46,732 nucleotides of DNA from UBA4738 sp002413305 (lineage in GTDB: Bacteria > Actinomycetota > UBA4738): NCBI GenBank assembly GCA_036847185.1, contig DAIUAM010000025.1, positions 1-46,732 on the forward strand, in the 5' to 3' direction. Shown here one piece after another: positions 25,315 through 33,462 of this stretch; position 1 is the first letter of the stretch; every line of letters begins with the position of its first letter. The notes beneath the pieces are model-generated. The model had not been told where the DNA came from and did not search any database. It was given only the letters and a program-made list of their open reading frames with translations. The translations under genes and the position numbers were made by a program.

Positions 25315-26361
25315 TCATGGCGTCACGACGTACACGCCGGACATGGCCGGGCCGTGGACGTCGCACTGGAAGTAGTACCTGCCTGGCGGCAGCGGGCTGA
25401 TGGCGAAGTCCTTCGTGGCGACCCCCGGGAACCGCCCGGTCTGGAAGAACTCTTTCGTTCGCTTCGACGAGTCGTAGACCGCGAAGTTGTGGTCGATGGC
25501 GGGGTCCTGGTTCGACACGCTCAGGGCGATCTGCTGGTTCGCGGCCACCGCGATGCAGTTGGTGTTCCACTGGGTGTTCTTCGCCGTCACGCGGACGTGC
25601 GTCCCCAAGGAGGGACACGTGACGTGGAGCGCCGCGTTCCGGGCCCGGCGCACCCATGCCGAGTAGTCGGACGCCGTCACCACGTGGACGTAGAAGGTCA
25701 TCCTCGAGTGGTACAGACCGCAGAACTCGGCGCACTGGCCCTTGTACACTCCGAGCCGCGTCGCGGTGAACGTGAACTGGTTCGTCCGGCCCGGGATGAC
25801 GTCCCGCTTGAAGAGGAAGGACGGGACGAAGAACGAATGGATCACGTCCCGGGAGTGCAGGAGGATCTTCACCGGCTCATCGACCGGGATCTCCATCTGA
25901 GCCGGCTGCGTGAGCGTCTTGCCCGTGGTGAAGAAACCCTCGTTCAGGTAGTAGAAGGTCCACTCCCACTGGAACCCCTCCGCCCGGATGACCACCTGCG
26001 GGTTCGGGTCGATCCTGTCCACGGACGCGAGGGTGGCTTCGCCGAACCCGTAGTCGACGCCCACGATGACGGTCGGGATCAGGAAGAAGATCACCAGGGC
26101 CCGCTTCGTGCCGAACGACTGCGGGGGCTCCTCGTCGGTGTGCCGCCGGTAGCGCCACAGCATCCAGAGCAGGAAGCCCTCGACGATCACCACCACCGGG
26201 GCGGCGAGCAGGAAGATCGTCCGGTACAGCGAATGGACGTCCCCGCCCTGCTGGGTGGCGGGCACGGCCGCGCAGCCCGACAGCAGGATCAGGAACGGCG
26301 CCGTCAGGAGCAGGCGACGGCGGGCCCATCCCGCCATGCGAGGTCGACGGGCTGCTCGCAT
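25315..26361 (-). CDS. ctaC: Cytochrome c oxidase subunit II with C-terminal cupredoxin domain, oxidase A
   Basis: 348 residues from the ATG at 26361 (a second ATG at 26337 gives 340). A lipoprotein-type signal ends in LLSGC (Cys30), followed by two helices and the CuA domain: His175, Cys210, Glu212, Cys214, His218, Met221 are all visible. There is no cytochrome c domain. Instead residues about 255-348 form a further cupredoxin-like domain with a full type 1 copper set: His291, Cys333, His336, Met340 (QCDVHGPAM). An added blue-copper domain on subunit II is unusual. The gene follows the cupredoxin lipoprotein by 4 nt, pointing to copper proteins as electron donors to this oxidase (inference). 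Confidence 0.93.
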   Translation of the reverse strand: MRAARRPRMAGWARRRLLLTAPFLILLSGCAAVPATQQGGDVHSLYRTIFLLAAPVVVIVEGFLLWMLWRYRRHTDEEPPQSFGTKRALVIFFLIPTVIVGVDYGFGEATLASVDRIDPNPQVVIRAEGFQWEWTFYYLNEGFFTTGKTLTQPAQMEIPVDEPVKILLHSRDVIHSFFVPSFLFKRDVIPGRTNQFTFTATRLGVYKGQCAEFCGLYHSRMTFYVHVVTASDYSAWVRRARNAALHVTCPSLGTHVRVTAKNTQWNTNCIAVAANQQIALSVSNQDPAIDHNFAVYDSSKRTKEFFQTGRFPGVATKDFAISPLPPGRYYFQCDVHGPAMSGVYVVTP

Positions 26362-26365
26362 GCGG

Positions 26366-26884
26366 TTACGACGTCACGCTGAACGTGTAGACCATGCCGA
26401 TCGAGGCATGCGGCGGGCCCGTCTCCTCGTCGCCCCCGTTGGCGGTTCCCTGTTGCCAGCAGGCGAAGAAGTAGTGACCGGGGGGCAGGTTGAACACCCC
26501 GACGATGGTCGCGCCCGTGAAGACGTCGTCGACCTCGCCGAAGTGGAGGTACTGGCTCTCACAGTCGCCTCCGCCGACACAGCCCTTGACCTTGGCCGAG
26601 GTGACCACGTCGGTGGCGCTCTTCCCCGACGGGAGCTGGGCCAGGATCATCTCGTGCGTGATGGGGAACGTCTCGTGATTGGAGAAGCTCACCGTGAAGC
26701 TTCCGGACTTGATGGTCGAAGGCACGCCGTGGTAACGGAAGTTCTGGGCGAAGACGTCGTAGTTCGTACCGAGCCCCCCTCCGCGACCCTTCGCACAACC
26801 GGCGCTCACCGTGCCGAGTATCAGCACCAGGGCAACGCTGAGCGAGCGGCGGGATCCGATCCAACCCAACGACCTCGAGTTCAT
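26366..26884 (-). CDS. Cupredoxin-like lipoprotein
   Basis: 172 residues with a lipoprotein signal (GTVSAGC, Cys30). The mature part resembles a cupredoxin: an FTVSFSNHETFPITHEM strand with His77, then LPPGHYFFAC with Cys142, His159 and Met164. The Cys-to-His loop holds 16 residues rather than the usual 2-5, and is Gly/Glu-rich. Cys102 and Cys108 could form a disulfide. The ATG at 26884 follows GGAAAGGGG. It is the first gene of the oxidase A operon, with its own promoter. A role as extracytoplasmic electron donor to the oxidase or as copper carrier is inferred from context. Confidence 0.7.
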   Translation of the reverse strand: MNSRSLGWIGSRRSLSVALVLILGTVSAGCAKGRGGGLGTNYDVFAQNFRYHGVPSTIKSGSFTVSFSNHETFPITHEMILAQLPSGKSATDVVTSAKVKGCVGGGDCESQYLHFGEVDDVFTGATIVGVFNLPPGHYFFACWQQGTANGGDEETGPPHASIGMVYTFSVTS

Positions 26885-26918
26885 CCCATCCCCTTTCCGA
26901 CGAAGCTGGGCCGGGCGG

Positions 26919-26947
26919 AACATAGGACGGAACGGCTTCGCTTTCAA
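26919..26947 (-). promoter_or_regulatory. Promoter of the oxidase A operon
   Basis: On the minus strand TTGAAA (26942-26947) and TATGTT (26919-26924) are spaced by exactly 17 nt. The predicted start is near 26912, about 28 nt upstream of the lipoprotein ATG. A 20-nt near-palindrome (26950-26969) lies directly upstream of the -35, a position typical of an activator or repressor site. The rest of the divergent gap (26885-27123) shows no gene. Confidence 0.65.
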
Positions 26948-26949
26948 GG

Positions 26950-26969
26950 ACATGACAACGTCGTCATGT
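26950..26969. promoter_or_regulatory. Near-palindrome, candidate operator in the oxidase A / two-component gap
   Basis: The sequence ACATGACAACGTCGTCATGT has perfect 7-nt arms (ACATGAC / GTCATGT) and a near-symmetric centre. It abuts the -35 of the oxidase A promoter and lies in the gap shared with the divergent response-regulator gene. The response regulator encoded next door is one candidate to bind it; this is not shown by the sequence. Confidence 0.45.
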
Positions 26970-27123
26970 GCCGGGCTCCGGCCGCGCCTCGCCTGACCAG
27001 CCCGGTTGTGGGCATCGGGCTCCCGTTGATGACAGAACTGTAATGAAAGCGCCGTCGGCCGGGCGTCTCCGGGCCTTGTTCGGACGACCGGGTCGCCGCT
27101 AAGCTTCGGCCGGGAGGGCTCCG

Positions 27124-27831
27124 ATGCGGTCGTTCGGCCAGGGGATGGCAGCGCACAGAGGTGCTTCCGCCTGGCGGATCCTGCTCGTCGACGACGAACC
27201 ACGCATCCTGAACTTCGTCTCGCGGGGTCTGCGCGCCGAGGGGTTCGTGGTCGAGGTCGCGCACGACGGGAACGAAGGGTTGGAGCGAGCGCTGCACGAG
27301 CGCTACGACCTGGTCATCCTGGATCTGCTGATGCCGGGACTGGACGGCGTGTCGGTCCTGCGCGGCATCCTGTCCCGCAAGCCGCAGCAATCCGTGATGG
27401 TGCTCTCGACACTCTCCGACACCCGCTCGAAGGTCGACTGCCTCGAGCTGGGCGCCGAAGACTACCTGGGCAAGCCGTTCTCCTTCAACGAGCTCCTGGC
27501 CCGGGTGCATGCCAGGCTCCGGTCGGCGGACCGCGCGCGGCCTTCGCGGCTCAGCGCCGGGCGGGTCTCTCTCGACGTCATCCGGCGGGAGGCCGACATC
27601 GGCGGCGGTCCGGTCCCGCTCGCGGAGCGTGAGTTCCTGGTCCTTCAGGAACTCCTGCGGAACGCCGGCCGAACCGTCAGCAAGGAACACCTGCTGTCCG
27701 CCGTGTGGGGCTACACGTTCGACCCGGTGTCGAATGTGGTCGACGTGTGCGTGCGGAGGATCCGGGCGAAGCTCGGCGCCGACGTCGTGGCCACGATCCG
27801 GGGAGAGGGGTATCGCGTTGGCGACCATTGA
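27124..27831 (+). CDS. OmpR-family response regulator
   Basis: 235 residues: an N-terminal receiver domain (LLVDDEPRILNFV, phospho-acceptor Asp67 in ILDLLMPGLDG, conserved Lys in GKPF) and a C-terminal winged-helix domain (LAEREFLVLQELL, then NVVDVCVRRIRAKLG and IRGEGYRVG). The ATG at 27124 follows a GGGAGGG site. It overlaps the histidine kinase gene by 14 nt and is divergent from the oxidase A operon. By context it may regulate the copper/oxidase genes around it. Confidence 0.95.
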   Translation: MRSFGQGMAAHRGASAWRILLVDDEPRILNFVSRGLRAEGFVVEVAHDGNEGLERALHERYDLVILDLLMPGLDGVSVLRGILSRKPQQSVMVLSTLSDTRSKVDCLELGAEDYLGKPFSFNELLARVHARLRSADRARPSRLSAGRVSLDVIRREADIGGGPVPLAEREFLVLQELLRNAGRTVSKEHLLSAVWGYTFDPVSNVVDVCVRRIRAKLGADVVATIRGEGYRVGDH

Positions 27832-28978
27832 CCGGGAGTGGCCGCTGCGACGGCACTGGCCCGACATCGCGTGGGCCCTCTTCGCGGTGCTGAACCTGGC
27901 TGGGATGATCGTCTTCGCGACCTGGGAGACGGTCCCCTTCCACTTCATCTGGGTGAGCCTGACGATCCTGTACGGGTTCCGGGTGTGGAGTAACGGGCGC
28001 ACCGCCGCCGCTCTGGCCTTCGTCATCGTGGCGACCGGCGTCGTCCTCACCATCGACTTCGTGCGCGGCCAGCAGCAGCCCGACGAGCTGACCGAGGTCC
28101 CGCTCATGGCGGCCATGTTCCTGGCCATGGTGTGGCACGCCCGGCGCCGTCTCGCCGTGATCGACGAGCTCGAGAAGGTGTCCGAGGCGAACCTGCAGCT
28201 GCTCGACCGGGAGCGCCGGTTCGTGCAGGACGCGTCGCATGAGCTCCGGACGCCCATCACGGTGGCTCTCGGCCAGGTCGAGCTGATCTTCCGGACGACG
28301 GAGGACCCGCAGCTTCGAGAGGACGCGGGGATCGCGGTCGAGGAGCTGATGCGGCTCCGGCGGTTGTCGGACCGGCTCCTGCTGCTCGCCTCCTTCGAGG
28401 AGGCGCCGGCAACCACGTTTCCCACGGAGATCGACGGACTCGCCACCGACGTGATCCGCCGGTGGTCCGCGACGTCGCGCAACTGGACGCGCGGACCGCT
28501 GGCCCGCGGGACCGTGCGCGTTGATCCCGAACGCGTCGGACTGGCCCTCGACGCCCTGGTGGACAACGCCGTGAAGCACACCCGGCCGGGCGACCGCATC
28601 GAGTTGTCGACGTGGCGAAGCGGGGGCATCGCCGGGATCCGGGTCGTGGACGAGGGCTCCGGGATCGATCCCCAGCAGCTTGAAGGGATCTTCGATCGGT
28701 TCGCCCGTTCCGACGCCGGCCGGGCGCGCGGGAGCGGGGGGGTCGGCCTCGGGCTGGCCATCGTCCGGGCGGTGGCCGAGGCACACGGGGGGACGGTCAG
28801 GGCCACCAGCCGGCTCGGCCGCGGGAGCACCTTCGAGCTGATCCTGCCTCTGGCCGACGGCGGCCCATCGCTCCCGGGATCAGCCTCCCCGCCAGGCTCA
28901 GCCCCGGCGGACCACGAGGATCATCGGGCGACCCACGATCCGGCCAGGAGTGCCGAACCGGTCCAACCAGGTTCGTGA
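27818..28978 (+). CDS. Membrane sensor histidine kinase
   Basis: About 386 residues. Four hydrophobic segments fill residues 17-107 with only very short loops, so there is no sizeable outside sensor domain. The dimerisation domain carries the phospho-acceptor His141 (DASHELRTPI), and the ATPase domain shows DALVDNAVKHT, DEGSGID and GVGLGLAIVRAVAEAHGG. I chose TTG at 27818, preceded by GAGAGGGG and overlapping the regulator gene; no better ATG/GTG exists near the first helix. The stop overlaps the ctaG start as GTGA. Sensing within the membrane (redox state, metal or quinone) is plausible but not shown. Confidence 0.92.
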   Translation: MATIDREWPLRRHWPDIAWALFAVLNLAGMIVFATWETVPFHFIWVSLTILYGFRVWSNGRTAAALAFVIVATGVVLTIDFVRGQQQPDELTEVPLMAAMFLAMVWHARRRLAVIDELEKVSEANLQLLDRERRFVQDASHELRTPITVALGQVELIFRTTEDPQLREDAGIAVEELMRLRRLSDRLLLLASFEEAPATTFPTEIDGLATDVIRRWSATSRNWTRGPLARGTVRVDPERVGLALDALVDNAVKHTRPGDRIELSTWRSGGIAGIRVVDEGSGIDPQQLEGIFDRFARSDAGRARGSGGVGLGLAIVRAVAEAHGGTVRATSRLGRGSTFELILPLADGGPSLPGSASPPGSAPADHEDHRATHDPARSAEPVQPGS

Positions 28979-29832
28979 CGATGTTCCTCGGGTCGCTTCG
29001 ATCCCCGTCGACCATCCTCGGCTCGTGGACCTTCGATCCGGTCACGGCCGCGCTGCTGGTCGGCTCGCTCGTCTGGTACGTGTGGGCGGCGGGCCGCTTC
29101 CGGCTGCGGACGGGCACGCCGTACCGGGGGACGAAACCGTTCGTGCTCGGCCTGGGTACGGTGACGCTGGCGCTGGTCTCACCCGTCCACCGGTATTCAG
29201 GGCTGCTGCTCTCCGTCCACATGGGCCAGCACATCCTCCTGACGCTGGTGGCGGCACCGCTTCTGCTGCTCGGCGCGCCGGTGACGCTGGCCCTGCGAAC
29301 CCACACCTCTGCCGAGGCCCGTCGGTGGTTCCTTCGGGTGCTGCACAGCAGGGTGGTCAGGGTCCTGACCAAGCCCGTGGTGTCCTGGGGGATCTTCGCC
29401 GCCGTCCTATGGGGAACGCATTTCACGCAGGTCTACGAGCTCTCGCTGGAACACGAGTGGATCCACTCGCTCGAGCACGCCGCCTACCTGGGGAGCGCGC
29501 TCCTCTTCTGGTCTCCCGTCATCGCCCGGGATCCGTCGCCCGTCCGCATCTCCCACCCGGCCCGGATCCTGTACCTGTTCCTGGCGATGCCACAGATGAC
29601 GTTCCTGGGACTCGCCATCTACGGGTCGGACCAGGTGCTGTACCGGTCGTACCTGAGTGGGGCCGCAGCACTGGGGATCTCGGCGATCGGCGACCAGCAT
29701 CTGGCCGGCGCACTCATGTGGGCCACCGGCATGTTCCTCATCGTGCCGGCGCTCGGGTTCGTCCTGATGGACTGGCTGGACCGGGAGGAACGGGAGGCCA
29801 AGCGGCAGGAGGCCCGGGCGGGCTCCGCGTAG
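28975..29832 (+). CDS. ctaG: CtaG-family cytochrome c oxidase assembly factor (copy 1)
   Basis: 285 residues, about seven helices, of the caa3-type CtaG family, which helps copper delivery or assembly of haem-copper oxidases. His-rich helix motifs are visible: HRYSGLLLSVHMGQHILLT, HEWIHSLEHAAYLGSALLFW and GDQHLAGALMW. The GTG at 28975 overlaps the kinase stop as GTGA, so it is translationally coupled to the two-component system. A second CtaG lies in the oxidase B operon (31594-32475). Confidence 0.9.
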   Translation: MTMFLGSLRSPSTILGSWTFDPVTAALLVGSLVWYVWAAGRFRLRTGTPYRGTKPFVLGLGTVTLALVSPVHRYSGLLLSVHMGQHILLTLVAAPLLLLGAPVTLALRTHTSAEARRWFLRVLHSRVVRVLTKPVVSWGIFAAVLWGTHFTQVYELSLEHEWIHSLEHAAYLGSALLFWSPVIARDPSPVRISHPARILYLFLAMPQMTFLGLAIYGSDQVLYRSYLSGAAALGISAIGDQHLAGALMWATGMFLIVPALGFVLMDWLDREEREAKRQEARAGSA

Positions 29833-29918
29833 CGGTGAACCGCTCTCGAGCGGCGATGTCACTGCTGGGTGCTACGGTTCGGACCTGAGACCTCCTCCCC
29901 CGCTCGAGGAGGGTTGCC

Positions 29919-30548
29919 TTGGCCCGGTGGTTGTTGTGGGCCTTCCCCGGCTCGTTCGTCTGCTGCGTCGGCATCCTGGTCACTCTCGGCTCGCTCTCGT
30001 GGCGCCGGAGCCACGGCCTCCGGATGGGGCGACCGATCCGCGAGCCGGGCTCCGCCCGCCCCGGACCGGCCGCGGAGCTCCGGCCGGCTTCGGGCTGGAC
30101 CTACGTGGCCGGGGCGTCCGGGCTTGCCGCGGCGGGCTGCGCGATCGCCTGGATCGCCGGAGGTGACGTGGCCCGCCTGGCGGTCGGCGGCGCCGGCTGC
30201 CTGATCGCAGTTTCGGGGTTCCGGTCGCGCGTTCGAGCACTCGGCCTGCGAGGCCCCGACCTCGTCGTGCTGCGAGCCGGTCGGCCTCCGTTCGTCGTCG
30301 CACTGGAGGCCGTCACCGCCTTGGAACCACCCCGCACCCCCCTGGGGGGGTGGACCGTTCGGGCCGGGGCGCGTCGGATCACGCTCATGCCCTCCGATCT
30401 GTGGGGGAACGAAGACGTCCTGGACCTCCTCGCCGGCGCGATCCGCTTCGACCCGGGAGGGCGATGGTGGGTGCGGGGTGAGCGAACGCGCGCGCCCCCG
30501 GCTCAGCGGACGACGATGGTGCCTTTCATCTGCGTGGGGTGGTACTGA
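29919..30548 (+). CDS. Hypothetical membrane protein
   Basis: 209 residues from a TTG start with an excellent GAGGAGGG site. An N-terminal helix (WLLWAFPGSFVCCVGILVTLGSL) and a second hydrophobic pair (residues about 63-100) are followed by a soluble C-terminal part with alternating strands (LVVLRAGRPPFVVALEAVTALEP, WTVRAGARRITLMPSDLW) that could be a PH-like fold. I do not recognise the family. Its last 46 nt overlap the end of the convergent tandem-cupredoxin gene. Confidence 0.6.
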   Translation: MARWLLWAFPGSFVCCVGILVTLGSLSWRRSHGLRMGRPIREPGSARPGPAAELRPASGWTYVAGASGLAAAGCAIAWIAGGDVARLAVGGAGCLIAVSGFRSRVRALGLRGPDLVVLRAGRPPFVVALEAVTALEPPRTPLGGWTVRAGARRITLMPSDLWGNEDVLDLLAGAIRFDPGGRWWVRGERTRAPPAQRTTMVPFICVGWY

Positions 30549-31531
30549 CAGTGGAAGAAGTACGTTCCCGGTTTCAGACCGCTCACGGTGAAGTTCGCGC
30601 TGCCCGGGCCGGTCACGGTCGGACCCGTCACGAGCACGGGTGCCGAATCGCTCGAGCCGTTGAACACCACGATGTTGTGCGGGACCTGCGTGTCGTCGTT
30701 GACGAAGTGGATGGCGACCGAGCTTCCAGTCGCGCCGACCTGCGTCGGGTCGAAGGCCAGGTTCTTGGCCGTGACGGTCACCGCCGGTCCGCCACCACCG
30801 CCACCGGCGGCCGGCCCGGGCGTGACCGTCACCGTGCCCGTCATGGTGGTGGGGTGGAACTCGCAGTGGAAGAAGTAGGTCCCGGCCGACGGCGCCGTGA
30901 ACGAGTACGTGGTCGCGCCCGGCCCGTTGACCGGGGCCCCCCGGAAGAAGATCGGCGAGCTGGCGTTCGCGCCCTTGAACAGCACGAAGTTGTGGGGGGT
31001 CGACGCGTCGTCGTTCGTGAAGTGGAGCGAGATCTTCGCTCCCGCCGGGACGCTCAGCGTCGTCTGGACGAATCTCAGGTTCTGGGCCCCGAGCTGGGCG
31101 GCCACCGGCTTCTGACCGGCCGGCTTCTCTCCCGGTGGCTTGTCGCCGAGGTTGAACGCCACCAGGCCGGCGACGATGACGGCAAGGCCCGCGCCCAGGA
31201 TGAGGGGCGACCCCGTCGGCCGTCGCCGCACGCGCGTCCCGTAGGCGACCAGGGCCGCCCCGACCAGGATGTTCATGGCCATCAGCAGCGCGATGGCCGG
31301 AGCTGCCTTCTTGCTGACGGTCAGCAGGATACGGGAGAAGGACCAGACGAAGGCCCCGCCGAACAGGACGGCCACCAGCGGATAGGCGACAGGCGGCAGC
31401 AGCGGACGCCGGTCCGGGGCAGAGGAGGAGCGCGCTCCGGCCGCCGGATGGGCGGGTTGGAGGCCGCCCGCCGGGCCCGGAGTGCCCGAGGCGGAGGCCT
31501 CCTCCGTCTGTTCGATCGTCTCGTCCGACAC
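30503..31531 (-). CDS. Membrane-anchored protein with two tandem cupredoxin domains
   Basis: 342 residues. A disordered N-terminus (1-45) leads to three helices (about 48-70, 78-98, 109-128), then two plastocyanin-like domains joined by a Gly-rich linker. Domain 1 has His180, Cys223, His226, Met230 (HCEFHPTTM). Domain 2 has His285, Cys328, His331, Met335 (HCQYHPTQM). Both have complete type 1 copper ligand sets. The GTG at 31531 opens the gene 62 nt after ctaG of the oxidase B operon. It probably carries electrons or copper at the outer face of the membrane; the partner is unknown. Confidence 0.85.
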   Translation of the reverse strand: MSDETIEQTEEASASGTPGPAGGLQPAHPAAGARSSSAPDRRPLLPPVAYPLVAVLFGGAFVWSFSRILLTVSKKAAPAIALLMAMNILVGAALVAYGTRVRRRPTGSPLILGAGLAVIVAGLVAFNLGDKPPGEKPAGQKPVAAQLGAQNLRFVQTTLSVPAGAKISLHFTNDDASTPHNFVLFKGANASSPIFFRGAPVNGPGATTYSFTAPSAGTYFFHCEFHPTTMTGTVTVTPGPAAGGGGGGPAVTVTAKNLAFDPTQVGATGSSVAIHFVNDDTQVPHNIVVFNGSSDSAPVLVTGPTVTGPGSANFTVSGLKPGTYFFHCQYHPTQMKGTIVVR

Positions 31532-31593
31532 TCGTCTCGCTCCCGCGAACTCCCCGGCGAGCGGCCCGTGCCGGCCCCGCCGCGACCAGAACC

Positions 31594-32475
31594 CTACCGC
31601 GCCGGCCCGCGGACCTCATCGTTCCGGGACAGCCCGGATCGGACGTCCCGTTCGACGTCCCGCCATTCCAACGCGTCCCACCCCTCTGAGTTGTTCTCGA
31701 GGGAGTACCACTTGAAGAACGTGACCGCCAGGACCGTCCACAGCAGGGCTCCGCCTCCCAGCTTCAACAGGAGCCCCGAGATCCGCTGGTCGGTCAGCAC
31801 CGACATCCCCCAGATCCGGGGCACATGTGTGTAGAAGGGATACAGCGGCGTGCTGCCGAACGTCAGGAACGACGCCGGCACTGTGGGGACGATCGAGGCG
31901 AGGAACAAGTAGACCATCCGCCCCGGGTAGGACAGCCCGGGCATCTCCGGCAGCGGGCTGATCACCGGCCACCAGAACAGGATCCCCGCGCCGAAGATCA
32001 CATAGTGGGTGAAGAAGTGGAACGACTCGTTGCGGAGGGCCAGGTCCTCCACCGCGGGCCAGTGGATCAGCACGATCATCGCGTTGAAGATGATCAGCGC
32101 GACGAACGGCCGGCAGAGCTGGCGGAACGTCGCCTTCAGCCACGCCGGTCGGAGGAGCTTGCGGAGCAGCCACGCCGGTGAGCCGCGAAGGAGCATGGGC
32201 GGGGCGACCAGCCCCAGCAGCATGTGCTGGAACATGTGCACGCTGAACAGGAAGTGCTCGCCGATGTCGTCCACGGGCCACGCGGCCGCGATCCAGATGA
32301 CCACCACCCCGGCCGTGAACCACGCCACCTGGTGCCCGCTGGACTGCTGCTCGCCGGGCCGGACCGACTTCGGCCCCAGGCGGCGGAGTGCCCACAGGTA
32401 GCCGCCCTCCAGCACAAGCACGAGCGCCAGCACGTCGAGGTGGGGCGAGAACGGAGGCAGCGCTCGGGCGAGCAT
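31594..32475 (-). CDS. ctaG: CtaG-family cytochrome c oxidase assembly factor (copy 2)
   Basis: 293 residues, seven or so helices. The family's His motifs are visible: DIGEHFLFSVHMFQHMLLGL, ESFHFFTHYVIFGAGILFWWPV and TDQRISGLLLKLGGG. The ATG at 32475 lies 4 nt after the subunit IV gene of oxidase B, so it belongs to that operon. The C-terminal 30 residues are charged. Its His pattern differs from copy 1, in keeping with service to different oxidases (inference). Confidence 0.9.
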   Translation of the reverse strand: MLARALPPFSPHLDVLALVLVLEGGYLWALRRLGPKSVRPGEQQSSGHQVAWFTAGVVVIWIAAAWPVDDIGEHFLFSVHMFQHMLLGLVAPPMLLRGSPAWLLRKLLRPAWLKATFRQLCRPFVALIIFNAMIVLIHWPAVEDLALRNESFHFFTHYVIFGAGILFWWPVISPLPEMPGLSYPGRMVYLFLASIVPTVPASFLTFGSTPLYPFYTHVPRIWGMSVLTDQRISGLLLKLGGGALLWTVLAVTFFKWYSLENNSEGWDALEWRDVERDVRSGLSRNDEVRGPAR

Positions 32476-32479
32476 CGGC

Positions 32480-32842
32480 CTACAGCTTCAGCGCTCCGAA
32501 GATGAACAGCACGATCAGGTACACGGTCAGCGCCAGCACGATCCCGATCAGGAACAGCCGGCGGAAGATCACGCTGTCGAACCGCAGGTGCATGAACCAC
32601 AGCACCACCAGGCTGAATTTGATGAACGCGAACAGCAGCAGCAGCGCGACGAACGCCGTATGCGGGATCTTGAGGTAGTACAGCCCGACCTCGAACCCGG
32701 TGGCGATGGCCAGGATGACCGCGACCCGGATGTACTCGCGCGGGCCGGGGTGGAGGGCGAGCTCCGGCTCCTCGACCACCGCCTCCGGCTGGGTGGGGGG
32801 GAGTTCGCCCTCGCGGCTCTGCAGGTCCGTACCGACGTCCAC
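32480..32842 (-). CDS. Cytochrome c oxidase subunit IV family protein, oxidase B
   Basis: 120 residues: an acidic Pro-rich N-terminus, then three helices (YIRVAVILAIATGFEVGLYYL, FVALLLLFAFIKFSLVVLWFMHLRFD, LFLIGIVLALTVYLIVLFI). The KFSLVVLWFMHL motif is typical of the prokaryotic subunit IV (COX4_pro) family. It follows ctaE by 6 nt and precedes ctaG by 4 nt. Confidence 0.85.
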   Translation of the reverse strand: MDVGTDLQSREGELPPTQPEAVVEEPELALHPGPREYIRVAVILAIATGFEVGLYYLKIPHTAFVALLLLFAFIKFSLVVLWFMHLRFDSVIFRRLFLIGIVLALTVYLIVLFIFGALKL

Positions 32843-32848
32843 GTACCC

Positions 32849-33457
32849 CTACTTCCCCCCGGTCGGGATCAGGTAGACCACCGTGAAGATCACGATCCAC
32901 ACGATGTCGACGAAGTGCCAGTACAGCCCGACCAGTTCGACCACCTCGGCCTTGTCGGTCCCCAGCCGGCCGTCCAGCGACATGCCGAACAGCGACAGCA
33001 GCATCAGGATGCCGATCGTCACGTGCGCCCCGTGAAAGCCGGTCAGCACGAAGAAGGTCGAACCGAACAGATTCGTCTTCAGCGTCAACCCCTCCTGGAC
33101 GAACCGGGTGAACTCGTAGACCTGCCCGGCGATGAAGGTCATCCCCAACAGGGCGGTGGCCATCAGCCACGCCCGGAGCTTCGCGTGGTCGCCGCGCTGG
33201 ATGGCCGCCAGCGCCAGCACCATCGTCAGCGAGGACATCAGCAGCACGAACGAGCTCACCGACGTGTACGGGATGTCGTAGACCTTCAGCGGGGTCGGCG
33301 TACCGGGAAGCGTCCGGTCCCGGTACAGGAGGAACGTCGAGATCAGCGCGCCGAACAGTAGGCATTCGGACGCCAGGAACGCCCACACCCCGATCTTCGC
33401 GTTGGACAGACCCGTGCTGGTGCGGTGGGCTTCGACGGCGGTCGCGTGCTGCGCCAT
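32849..33457 (-). CDS. ctaE: Cytochrome c oxidase subunit III, oxidase B
   Basis: About 202 residues with five helices. It shows FLASECLLFGALISTFLLYR, LTGFHGAHVTIGILMLL and ELVGLYWHFVDIVWIVIFTVVYL, all family signatures. I chose the ATG at 33457 (MAQHATAVEAH), 5 nt after the ctaD stop, instead of an extension into ctaD. Part of the caa3-type oxidase operon. Confidence 0.95.
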   Translation of the reverse strand: MAQHATAVEAHRTSTGLSNAKIGVWAFLASECLLFGALISTFLLYRDRTLPGTPTPLKVYDIPYTSVSSFVLLMSSLTMVLALAAIQRGDHAKLRAWLMATALLGMTFIAGQVYEFTRFVQEGLTLKTNLFGSTFFVLTGFHGAHVTIGILMLLSLFGMSLDGRLGTDKAEVVELVGLYWHFVDIVWIVIFTVVYLIPTGGK

Positions 33458-33462
33458 GGCCC

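Noticed and set aside
29840..29853. CCGCTC-TC-GAGCGG after ctaG as a terminator
   Set aside because: The loop is only two bases and no T-run follows.
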